The position numbers were made by a program, and so were the translations under genes. This document shows, piece after piece, positions 24,261 to 31,914 of a DNA stretch of 64,000 nt (position 1 is the stretch's first letter; each line of letters opens with the position of its first letter). The stretch is from an uncultured Muribaculaceae bacterium (lineage in GTDB: Bacteria; Bacteroidota; Bacteroidia; Bacteroidales; Muribaculaceae), in contig CAKUMB010000001.1 in NCBI GenBank assembly GCA_934667475.1, forward strand, positions 310,001 to 374,000, given 5' to 3'. The notes beneath the pieces were generated by a model. The model was not told the DNA's origin, searched no databases, and saw only the letters and a list, made by a program, of their open reading frames with translations.

Positions 24261-25793
24261 ATGAGACTATTCATATTTGCAATAGGCGGCACCGGCTCAA
24301 GGGTGCTGAAGTCGCTGCTGATGCTGTCGGCCGCTGGTGTGCGCCCGGTTGGCCCCGACGGCAAACCGGTGCCCAATCTCGAACTGGTGCCCATCATCAT
24401 CGACCCCCACAAGAGCAACGCCGACCTCAAGCGCACCGAAACGCTGCTGAGCGCCTACCGCATGCTGCGCCGCCAAATTCATGGCGACGAGGTGAACGCC
24501 AGCGGCTTTTTCGCCGCCAAGATATCCACTTTGCGCGACATCATGCAGGGCTCGCCCGTGCCGCTCGACGACTCGTTTATATTCAACATGGCCGCCGTGG
24601 GCAGCAAGAAGTTCCGCGACTTCATTTCCTACGACACCATGAATGAGCCCAACCAGGCGCTCACCTCGCTGCTCTTCGCCGACTATCAGCTTGAGAACAA
24701 AATGAGCATCGGCTTCGTGGGCTCGCCCAACATAGGCAGTGTGGCGCTCAACGGCATAAAGGACAGCAACGAGTTTAAGGCGTTTACCAGCGTCTTTGCC
24801 GACGGCGACCGCATATTCTTCATAAGCTCGATATTCGGTGGCACTGGCGCAGCCGGTTTCCCCATATTGGTGAAAAACATACGCCAGGCTGCTGGCGCCG
24901 ACATCAAAAACCGCGCCTTCCTGCAGACGGCCCCCATAGGCGGCCTCACTATGCTGCCCTATTTCAGCCTGATGCAGAGCGACGACAGCAGCGACCGCCG
25001 CATTGCCAGCAGCGACTTCATAGTGAAAACCCAGTCGGCGCTGGAATACTACAACCAAACCATCACGGGCGACAGCGGCAGTCAGGTGAACGCCATCTAC
25101 TACCTCGGCGACCACGGCCACGACGCCCCCTACAAATATGATCCGGGCGACAAGCAGGACCAGCACGACCCGGCCCACCTGGTGGAGTTGGTGGGCGCAC
25201 TGGCCCCGCTCAACTTTGCCGGCCTGCCCGCCGACCAGCTTGTTGACCCCGTCACACGCGCGCCGCTACCCACCAAGGCCTTTGAGTATGGCCTCGACGA
25301 CGACACCGACGACGTGTGCTTTGCCTCGTTGGGCAAGCAGACGCGCGACCTGGTGTATGAGAGCATGGTGAAGTTTCACCTGCTGTTCATATTCCTGCGC
25401 ACGGGCTTCAGCGGCATGATAGGGCAGGGCTTCACCGAAGACGCACCCAAAATCACGCGCGACTTCACCGCCACGCAGTTCTACCGCACCCTCACCGACT
25501 CGTTTTTTGGCGGCTACACCGAGTGGCTGAGCGAGCTCAAGTTCAACCGCCGCCACGTGGAGCCGTTCTGCAGCGGCGTGTTCGACATGACCAGCGCCAT
25601 CAAGGGCGTGCACACACGCAAGGGCTTCTTCGGTGCCAAAACGGTGAACTGCGACACCTTTAAGAGCGAGATGAACAAGCTTAGCCGCGACAATCACGAC
25701 TACGCGGGCCGCACGCTGGAGTTCAAACTCATGGATTTGTTTAACAAGGCCGCAGCCAAGATAATTGCCGAGCGCTACGACAACATCAACTAA
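24261..25793 (+). CDS. Tubulin/FtsZ-like protein (Tubulin_2 type)
   Basis: A 510-residue cytoplasmic protein with a tubulin-like nucleotide-binding region. It opens MRLFIFAIGGTGSRVLKSLL, the glycine-rich first loop, has LVPIIIDPHKSNADLKRTE where the base-contacting acidic and Asn residues of the fold are found, and SSIFGGTGAAGFPILVKNI at residues 189-207, a variant of the tubulin signature GGGTGSG. The C-terminal half is longer than FtsZ's and has no FtsZ tail. It is clearly not the cell-division FtsZ. FtsZ-like families linked to VWA proteins and suggested to remodel membranes have been described in bacteria (my recollection of work by Makarova and Koonin), and this may be a relative. Eleven bases separate it from the Hsp70-like gene. 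Confidence 0.82.
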   Translation: MRLFIFAIGGTGSRVLKSLLMLSAAGVRPVGPDGKPVPNLELVPIIIDPHKSNADLKRTETLLSAYRMLRRQIHGDEVNASGFFAAKISTLRDIMQGSPVPLDDSFIFNMAAVGSKKFRDFISYDTMNEPNQALTSLLFADYQLENKMSIGFVGSPNIGSVALNGIKDSNEFKAFTSVFADGDRIFFISSIFGGTGAAGFPILVKNIRQAAGADIKNRAFLQTAPIGGLTMLPYFSLMQSDDSSDRRIASSDFIVKTQSALEYYNQTITGDSGSQVNAIYYLGDHGHDAPYKYDPGDKQDQHDPAHLVELVGALAPLNFAGLPADQLVDPVTRAPLPTKAFEYGLDDDTDDVCFASLGKQTRDLVYESMVKFHLLFIFLRTGFSGMIGQGFTEDAPKITRDFTATQFYRTLTDSFFGGYTEWLSELKFNRRHVEPFCSGVFDMTSAIKGVHTRKGFFGAKTVNCDTFKSEMNKLSRDNHDYAGRTLEFKLMDLFNKAAAKIIAERYDNIN

Positions 25794-25804
25794 CCACTTC
25801 TGCA

Positions 25805-28800
25805 ATGAGTAAAATTCTGTCATATAACAATAAGACCACCAAGACGGCCGACCGCGACTGGATTCCTGTTGAGCCGTATGACGACGATGACATAAAAGCC
25901 ATACGCGACCCCAACGGCGGCATGTCGGAAAATCCGCACACCGCCATTCCCAGCCCGTTTGCGCAACTCGACCTTGTGAAAAACGCCTTTGCCCACCTTG
26001 CGGCAAGCATCAGCCTTGCCGGCACCATGATGGACAAGCGCCTTGTGTCGACCGCCCTCGATGTGGCCCAGCTGCTGTTCAACTACGAGAGCCACCGCGA
26101 CTATCTGCACATAGTGCGCTGGAACCGCGATGAGCAGATAGCGCGCCTCAAGAGCGAGCCCGAGCACCGCCTGTATGGCGACACACTCGACCTGTTTCTG
26201 CTCAGCGACACCAAGTATAACTTTAATCTGCTCACCGACTGGTATATAGTTATGTGGCACAACCGCGTGATTGGCGCCACATCGCCGTCATCGTTCACAA
26301 TGGGAGTGCCGCGCGAAAGCGAGGAGCCCATAGGCGACATAATGGTGGAGCAGGGTGTTCCGCTCTTTGCCGCCGACACGCGTCACTTGTGGCAGCGCGA
26401 CGCCGACTTCGTGCGCATGATGTATTTGCTGTTCAACGCCTATCCCGTGTTGCGCAAGTCGCTCACCGAGGTGTATGCCTACATGATTCGTAACCTCGAC
26501 CCCATCCGCCAGCAGCGCCCCGAACTTTATGCCAGCCTTGTGGCTGCGGTCCCCAACATGGAGTCGTTCAGCCCCGAGACCGCCGACCGTGTGCTCGAAC
26601 AGCTCGAAATGGACTACGACCCGTTTGCGGGCGACAACGAGATTACGCTGCTGGGCGCACGCCTTTATCACAAGCGCGCCGCCGACATAATGCGCGATGT
26701 GGCTCAAAGCGACTTCATGCTTGCGCCCACGCTGCCGCAGCCTGCCGGCACGCGGCTGCCGCTGGTGTTGCGCACGGGCTTCAGCGGCAGCGCCGACGCT
26801 TACAAATATGTCGACCGCCAGTGGAATAGCGCCACCGAGGTGCTTGCCGCGGGCGTTCCCATCGACCGGCGCAAGCTGCCCGACACGGCGGTGGAATACC
26901 CGTTTGTCACCACATCCGACCTGCTCACGCCGTCGTTGGTGCGGCTTAGCGGACCGCTCGATGGCCACCACTACTTCGACGGCAACGCCAGCGGCCGTGG
27001 TGCGGAGGCCGAATATGGCTATCTGCTGCCTCTCACACCGCTGTTTTTCAAATATTTCACCGCGGCCGACCTGTGTGGCAAGGTGTGTGGGCGCAACATG
27101 CTCGACATCGAGGAACGCACCGGCGGCGTGACGGTGACTCTGCGCATTCCTGTGCGCAAGCGCTGCATTGAGTTCACACGCAACTACCACGTTGTCACCG
27201 ACCCCGCCTGGACGTTCGACGAACGCCGCGGCAGTGGCCGCCTGGTGACCGACGCTGTGATGAGTGCAGCTGTGTTCCCGTTTGTCAAAACTGGCCAGGC
27301 CGACGGCTACACCGTGCAGCTCTTTGCCATGGGTGCGAGCTGCGGCAGCAGCCTACAGTTCTATGCCAACGGACTGGACTCCGACTCCATTGGCGTCAGC
27401 AGCCGCTTGCGGACAAATTCCACATATTCCACCGAATACTTCGACGTGAAGGGCTCTTTCGACCTTGTCGAGGCCCGTGTCAACACCGCTTCGGCCGGCA
27501 CCTGCAGCGGCTTCATAGTGCCGCGCTGGCAGCCATATGCGCCGGGCTCGCGCCAACTGGTGTTTGCCGTTGACTTCGGTACCACCAACAGCCACCTCGA
27601 GTGGGCCGAGCGCGGTCATCAGAGCGAGCCGCTCGACTTTGGCTTCTGCGACGGCTCCACGCTCATTGCCCCGCTGCTCAAGCGCGGCTCGCTGCTCATT
27701 GCCGAGCAGCTGCAGCGCATCGAGTTCCTACCCAGTGCCATCGACAGCGTGTATGGCTTCCCGCTGCGCAGCGCACTGGCCAGCAATGCCGTCAACGACG
27801 GCGGCACACGCCTGTGGAGCAACGTCAACATCCCGTTCCTCTACGAGCGCCAGTATTTCGACGGCTATGATGTGGCCACCAACCTCAAGTGGAAGGGCGA
27901 CACCGCACTCAGCCGCGAGTTTCTGCGCGAGCTGGCCTTGCTCATCCGTGCCAAGGCGCTCATCGAGAATGCCGACCTTGGCAAGACCGATGTGGTGTAT
28001 TTCTTCCCTGTGAGCATGGGCGGCAGCGACCGCCGCAAGCTGCAAGACACCTGGGAGGAGCTCTATCGCACCTATATCGGGCCCGACACCGACAATCTGC
28101 ACGCCTATCCCGAGTCGATAGCCCCGGCATACTACTACAAGGGTGCCGATGTGGCCGGGTCGAGTTTCGTGACCATCGACATTGGTGGCGGCACGAGCGA
28201 CACGGTGATATATCAGCCCACGCCCGACCGCCTCGACAGTGTGCCTGTGGCGGTGTCGTCGTTCCGCTTTGCGGGCAACGCCATATTCGGCGACGCCTTC
28301 ACCGAGCGCGATGCCGACAACAACCCACTAATTGCGCACTATGCCGAATACTTCAGCCGCCTGGTCACCAAGAATCCCGACATCACCTATCTCAACAGCA
28401 TATTGCAGTCGGTGCTCAAGCAAAAGCGGTCGGAAGACGTCAACGCTTTCCTATTCTCAGTCGAGAATGTGGAGCAGCTGCGTCAGCTGCAGGAGGTGGA
28501 CCGCAACCTGTATAGCTACGACGCGCTGCTGCGCAACGACGACCAGCGCAAGCTGGTGTTTATGTATTTCTACGCTGCCATCATCTACTACACGGCGCAG
28601 TCGATGCTGGCGCGCGGCTACGAGCCGCCCAAGCAAATCTACTTCAGCGGCACCGGCTCGAAGATATTGAGCATATTGGGCACCACGCAGCAGGTGCGTG
28701 AGTTCACGCAGCGCATCATCGAGGAGGTGATGCAGAAGCGTTACACCGAACCGTTCGACATCAAGGTGGAGCGCGAGTGTCCCAAGCAGGTCACTTGCCG

Positions 28801-29242
28801 CGGCGGTGTGCGGCTTGAAAATGAGCGCCTCGACCACAAGGCCGACACCAGCGCCTATTCGGCCCGCAACATCAACCGCCTAAAGTACTGCTTCTCGATG
28901 ATAGGCAGCGAAAGCCTCACCTACGGCCAGGTCAACCAGCTCGACACACGCGGCCGCATTGCCGACAGTGTGCGCGAGTTCAACCGCTTCTTCTTGTCGC
29001 TGTGCGACAATGAGACCAAGGATGAGTTTGGCATCGAGGGCAAAGTGTTCCGCCTGTTTGCCAGCGTGGTCAACAACGGCCTTGACAACTACCTCACCGC
29101 CGGCATCAACAGTTTCTTGAAGGGCCGCTACGAGGAGGCCGATGTGGTGGAAGATGTGCCGTTCTTCTATCCTGTGATAGGTGTCATCCGCTACAATCTG
29201 CTTAAAAACCTGTGCAACGAGGTGATCTCTAATATACAATGA
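25805..29242 (+). CDS. Giant Hsp70/actin-like ATPase with novel N-terminal region
   Basis: A 1145-residue cytoplasmic protein. Residues 586-1145 carry an actin/Hsp70/sugar-kinase fold: phosphate-1 loop VFAVDFGTTNSHLEW (about 586-600), VVYFFPVSMGG, phosphate-2 loop FVTIDIGGGTSDTVIY (about 788-803) and adenosine loop IYFSGTGSKILSILG (about 945-959). The order and spacing fit ATP binding and hydrolysis. Residues 1-580 match nothing I recognise: a helical part to about 270, then a beta-rich part with FDERRGSGRLVTDAV and YTVQLFAMGASCG. The large Hsp70-like SrfB proteins are the nearest known idea, but the resemblance is only in layout. It shares its operon with the tubulin-like gene. Confidence 0.82.
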   Translation: MSKILSYNNKTTKTADRDWIPVEPYDDDDIKAIRDPNGGMSENPHTAIPSPFAQLDLVKNAFAHLAASISLAGTMMDKRLVSTALDVAQLLFNYESHRDYLHIVRWNRDEQIARLKSEPEHRLYGDTLDLFLLSDTKYNFNLLTDWYIVMWHNRVIGATSPSSFTMGVPRESEEPIGDIMVEQGVPLFAADTRHLWQRDADFVRMMYLLFNAYPVLRKSLTEVYAYMIRNLDPIRQQRPELYASLVAAVPNMESFSPETADRVLEQLEMDYDPFAGDNEITLLGARLYHKRAADIMRDVAQSDFMLAPTLPQPAGTRLPLVLRTGFSGSADAYKYVDRQWNSATEVLAAGVPIDRRKLPDTAVEYPFVTTSDLLTPSLVRLSGPLDGHHYFDGNASGRGAEAEYGYLLPLTPLFFKYFTAADLCGKVCGRNMLDIEERTGGVTVTLRIPVRKRCIEFTRNYHVVTDPAWTFDERRGSGRLVTDAVMSAAVFPFVKTGQADGYTVQLFAMGASCGSSLQFYANGLDSDSIGVSSRLRTNSTYSTEYFDVKGSFDLVEARVNTASAGTCSGFIVPRWQPYAPGSRQLVFAVDFGTTNSHLEWAERGHQSEPLDFGFCDGSTLIAPLLKRGSLLIAEQLQRIEFLPSAIDSVYGFPLRSALASNAVNDGGTRLWSNVNIPFLYERQYFDGYDVATNLKWKGDTALSREFLRELALLIRAKALIENADLGKTDVVYFFPVSMGGSDRRKLQDTWEELYRTYIGPDTDNLHAYPESIAPAYYYKGADVAGSSFVTIDIGGGTSDTVIYQPTPDRLDSVPVAVSSFRFAGNAIFGDAFTERDADNNPLIAHYAEYFSRLVTKNPDITYLNSILQSVLKQKRSEDVNAFLFSVENVEQLRQLQEVDRNLYSYDALLRNDDQRKLVFMYFYAAIIYYTAQSMLARGYEPPKQIYFSGTGSKILSILGTTQQVREFTQRIIEEVMQKRYTEPFDIKVERECPKQVTCRGGVRLENERLDHKADTSAYSARNINRLKYCFSMIGSESLTYGQVNQLDTRGRIADSVREFNRFFLSLCDNETKDEFGIEGKVFRLFASVVNNGLDNYLTAGINSFLKGRYEEADVVEDVPFFYPVIGVIRYNLLKNLCNEVISNIQ

Positions 29243-29243
29243 T

Positions 29244-30062
29244 ATGGAACTTACGAAAATCAAGAGAACGATAATTGCCGCGGTGCTTGCGCTTGCCACG
29301 GTGCTCGGCGCTGCAGCGCAGACCGACACGGTGGCAAGTGCAGAGCCTGTCAATCCTGTTGGCAGTGCCGATTCGGCCGCGGCCGTGCTGCCACCCGACA
29401 CTGTGGCCGCCGTGCCGCCTGCCAAGGAGGCTCAGCCCGCCGCCGACCGCACTCGCGACTTGATGGCCGGCTGCACCCTGGCCGCCCTTGTGCTTGGCTT
29501 GGCCGGCACGGTGATGGCCATGTCGGCCCGCCGCCGCGTGCGCGAAACGCAATCGGCCATCAACACTTGTGCCGAGCGCATCAATGAGCTCGTCAACGCC
29601 GTTACAGCCCTTAATGCCGACGTCGAGCACCTCAGCGCCGAGGTCGATGGCCTGCGCCGCCAGCCGCTGCAGCCTGCGCCGGCCCGTAAGCCTGCCGTGT
29701 GCAAACCGCCACGGGCCACAGCGGCCCCGGCCGCGCAGCACCCGCAGGTGTTGTATCTCAGTTGTCCCGATGCCGAAGGCTACTTTGGCCGTGCTACGGC
29801 CAGTGCCGTGGCTGGCAACTCGGTGTTTGTGCTGCGCACCACCGACGGCCGCACCGGCACGTTTGGCGTGATTGACGATGCCGCCGTGCACAGCATGGCG
29901 CTGATGATGCCCACCGCCACGCTCACTGGGGCTTGCGCCGGCACCGGCATACAGGTGTCTGGCCATGCGCGCCGCATAGTCACCGACCAGCCGGGCACCG
30001 CCGTGCTCAAGGGTGGCAGGTGGCACGTTGAGACTAAAGCCGTAATTCACTACGAACCATAA
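29244..30062 (+). CDS. Membrane-anchored coiled-coil protein of the tubulin/Hsp70 cluster
   Basis: The protein is 272 residues. A signal peptide or anchor (residues 7-25, AQTD after it) is followed by a Pro/Ala-rich linker, a transmembrane helix (about 74-94), a coiled coil (about 96-138, RRRVRETQSAINTCAERINELV) and a C-terminal domain (165-272) starting VLYLSCPDAEGYFG, which matches the beta-strand pattern of a small domain frequent in Bacteroidota cytoplasmic or envelope proteins of unknown role. The coiled coil suggests oligomerisation. Its ATG begins one base after the stop of the Hsp70-like gene, and its stop TAA overlaps the ATG of the next gene by one base, so all three are translationally coupled. 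Confidence 0.76.
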   Translation: MELTKIKRTIIAAVLALATVLGAAAQTDTVASAEPVNPVGSADSAAAVLPPDTVAAVPPAKEAQPAADRTRDLMAGCTLAALVLGLAGTVMAMSARRRVRETQSAINTCAERINELVNAVTALNADVEHLSAEVDGLRRQPLQPAPARKPAVCKPPRATAAPAAQHPQVLYLSCPDAEGYFGRATASAVAGNSVFVLRTTDGRTGTFGVIDDAAVHSMALMMPTATLTGACAGTGIQVSGHARRIVTDQPGTAVLKGGRWHVETKAVIHYEP

Positions 30063-30601
30063 TGAAGTGCTATTGTCCTAAATGCGGGCGCAAGATAGAG
30101 GTCACCGCCCAGGAGGCTGCGCGCCTTGGCGGACACCTTGTGTGCCCGCAGTGCCTGGCGCGCGTTGATGTGGCTGTGCCAAAGCCCACGGCTGCGGCAG
30201 TTGCCGAGCCGCCTGCCACCCCCAAGCCGCGCCAGCAGGCTCAGGCTCCTGCGGCAGGAGGCCGCTTCTGCCCCAAGTGCGGGGCCAAGGTGCGTGCCAC
30301 CGATGCCTTCTGCAAGTCGTGCGGGGCGAGTCTGGGCGCAACGCGGCGCAAGTCGGATGTGGGCACGCCGCCGCCATACCGCAGTCAGCGCCGTGCAGCC
30401 GCACCGGCTCCTGCCTACCGCGCACCGCGCACCGTCGCGCGCCCGTCAGTGCCGCGCCAGGCCTTTGCGCGTCGCCCGTCCAGTAGAAGTGAAGCCAAAG
30501 CTTCCACTTCCGTTGGCGGACTGGGCTGCATGTGGCGCACCGCCGTGGGCGTGGCCGTTGCCTTTGCGCTCTATGCGATGCTTGGCCTGGCCTTTCAGTA
30601 G
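30062..30601 (+). CDS. Double zinc-ribbon protein with C-terminal membrane anchor
   Basis: The protein is 179 residues. The first zinc ribbon uses CPKC (5-8) and CPQC (28-31), the second CPKC (70-73) and CKSC (84-87). A basic, Arg/Pro-rich linker leads to a single C-terminal hydrophobic helix (about 158-178, TAVGVAVAFALYAMLGLAF), so the ribbons face the cytoplasm on a tail anchor. Zinc ribbons of this type bind nucleic acid or protein. It starts within the TAATG overlap with the previous gene and is followed by a related zinc-ribbon protein after 45 bases. Confidence 0.82.
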   Translation: MKCYCPKCGRKIEVTAQEAARLGGHLVCPQCLARVDVAVPKPTAAAVAEPPATPKPRQQAQAPAAGGRFCPKCGAKVRATDAFCKSCGASLGATRRKSDVGTPPPYRSQRRAAAPAPAYRAPRTVARPSVPRQAFARRPSSRSEAKASTSVGGLGCMWRTAVGVAVAFALYAMLGLAFQ

Positions 30602-30646
30602 AACCGATAAAGTAAGAAACACCCTAATTTTTCCCCAGTAACAACG

Positions 30647-31249
30647 ATGAAGATAACTTGCCCGAAATGCGGATATGTGACCGAGATTTCCGAGAGCGAA
30701 CTCAGCGCCGTCAATCACACAATCGTGTGCCCGCAGTGCATGTCGCAGCTTAAGGTGGATGGCGACTATGCCTATATTCCCACCGACAGCCAGACGTTTG
30801 ACCCGCAGCCCGAACCGCCTGCCGCCGAGGTGGAGCGCGAGCCGTGCGACGACGGCAATGGCGGCTGGGTGGCCGCCGACGGGGTCGACGACCCTCTGAT
30901 GGCCGATGCCATCGAATACATTAAGATGTGCAATGCCATATCGGTGCCAATGCTGCAGCGCTATCTGCAAATCAGTGCCGACCGCGCTGCCCAGCTCATG
31001 AAGCAGCTCGAGCAGAAAGGGGTGGTGGGCCCATACACGGGCGGACCGCGCACCATTCTAATTCCGCACAGCAGCGACCCCTTCGCCCCCACGCCGCGCA
31101 ACCGCGCCGAAACGCAAATGCTCAGAGAGTTGCGCCAGCGCATGGCCAGTGGCGATGCCAAGACGCGCATGTTCAACTGCTCGGGCTGCTCCATTGTGCT
31201 GTTTGGACTGCTGGTCGTCCTTCTGTTGGCGCAATTGTGTACGCATTAA
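30647..31249 (+). CDS. Zinc ribbon - FtsK-gamma winged helix - tail-anchor protein
   Basis: The protein is 200 residues in three parts. Residues 1-36 form a zinc ribbon (CPKC 5-8, CPQC 28-31). Residues 81-143 closely follow the FtsK gamma domain: DDPLMADAIEYIKMCNAISV, MLQRYLQISADRAAQLMKQL and KGVVGPYTGGPRTILI match the winged helix with which FtsK reads oriented chromosomal sequences and activates XerCD. Residues 181-197 are a C-terminal membrane helix. The FtsK motor and linker are absent, so this is a membrane-tethered FtsK-gamma module on its own. It is the last gene of the cluster and, if the fold is right, gives it a DNA-binding component. Confidence 0.82.
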   Translation: MKITCPKCGYVTEISESELSAVNHTIVCPQCMSQLKVDGDYAYIPTDSQTFDPQPEPPAAEVEREPCDDGNGGWVAADGVDDPLMADAIEYIKMCNAISVPMLQRYLQISADRAAQLMKQLEQKGVVGPYTGGPRTILIPHSSDPFAPTPRNRAETQMLRELRQRMASGDAKTRMFNCSGCSIVLFGLLVVLLLAQLCTH

Positions 31250-31335
31250 AAACATAAATTAAATTAAACAACCATAAAATAATATAATTTCCACGTGCTT
31301 TTCGGTGCGTTTAACCCGCAGCAAAGGGCGGATGT

Positions 31336-31367
31336 TTTGCATAATTAATGTGAAATGCCTACCTTTG
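31336..31367 (+). promoter_or_regulatory. Consensus promoter of the rimP-nusA-infB operon
   Basis: TTTG (31336-31339), a 20-base spacer and TACCTTTG (31360-31367) match both boxes exactly. Transcription should start near 31374, leaving a leader of about 64 bases that contains the hairpin described next. Confidence 0.85.
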
Positions 31368-31382
31368 CACATGAATTGCGAC

Positions 31383-31417
31383 GAGGAGGCTTGACGGCTT
31401 CCTCATTTTTATTTTTT
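31383..31417 (+). terminator. Attenuator-like hairpin in the rimP leader
   Basis: An 8-bp stem with one G-T pair (GAGGAGGC 31383-31390 with GCTTCCTC 31397-31404) and a six-base loop is followed by A, five T, A and six T. It lies between the operon's promoter and ATG 31438, so it would stop transcription before the first gene unless it is antiterminated. Because the operon encodes NusA, feedback control is an attractive but unproven idea. Confidence 0.75.
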
Positions 31418-31437
31418 AATAATAGAATTCAACCCGA

Positions 31438-31905
31438 ATGATTGACAAGTCAGCCGTTGCCGAGGTCGTGACCAAGGCCCTCGAAGGAACGGATCTTTTT
31501 TTGGTCGATGTCACCGCAAGCCCCGACAACTGCATCGATGTGCAGCTCGACAGCATGACCGATGTTACCATCGACGACTGTGTGCGCGTCAACGATGCCG
31601 TGCTCGGCGCCTTCGACCGCGATGTGGAAGATTATGAGCTCACCGTGGGCTCCTATGGCATTTCGGCCCCGTTCAAGGTGCAGCGCCAGTATGAGAAAAA
31701 CGTGGGCGGCGAAGTGGAGGTGCTCACTGCCGACGGCAAGAAGTTGAAAGGCGTGCTCAAGGAGGCCGGCGACACAGGTTTCACCCTGAGTGTGACCTCC
31801 AAGATGAAGCTTGAGGGCAAAAAGCGCCCCGAGATGGTGACGGTGGACCACACATTCAACTACAGCGAAATAAAATATACAAAAAACATAATACAGTTTA
31901 AGTAA
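31438..31905 (+). CDS. rimP: Ribosome maturation factor RimP
   Basis: RimP (155 residues) assists assembly of the 30S ribosomal subunit. The N-terminal domain (1-80) includes TIDDCVRVNDAVLGAFDRDVEDY-type segments in which the conserved acidic and C-x-x-V-N positions are seen, and VGSYGISAPFKVQRQY corresponds to the family's S-x-G-L/I-x-x-P motif. The C-terminal SH3-like domain (85-155) begins GGEVEVLTADGKKLKGVL. It is first in the rimP-nusA-infB operon, the universal arrangement. Confidence 0.97.
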   Translation: MIDKSAVAEVVTKALEGTDLFLVDVTASPDNCIDVQLDSMTDVTIDDCVRVNDAVLGAFDRDVEDYELTVGSYGISAPFKVQRQYEKNVGGEVEVLTADGKKLKGVLKEAGDTGFTLSVTSKMKLEGKKRPEMVTVDHTFNYSEIKYTKNIIQFK

Positions 31906-31914
31906 ACACAAAGT

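Noticed and set aside
24297..25178. Minus-strand frame of 293 codons opposite the tubulin-like gene
   Set aside because: No recognisable motif and the plus strand carries both nucleotide loops.
24261..25793. Calling the tubulin-like gene ftsZ
   Set aside because: It lacks FtsZ's loop spacing and C-terminal tail and is far from the division gene cluster.
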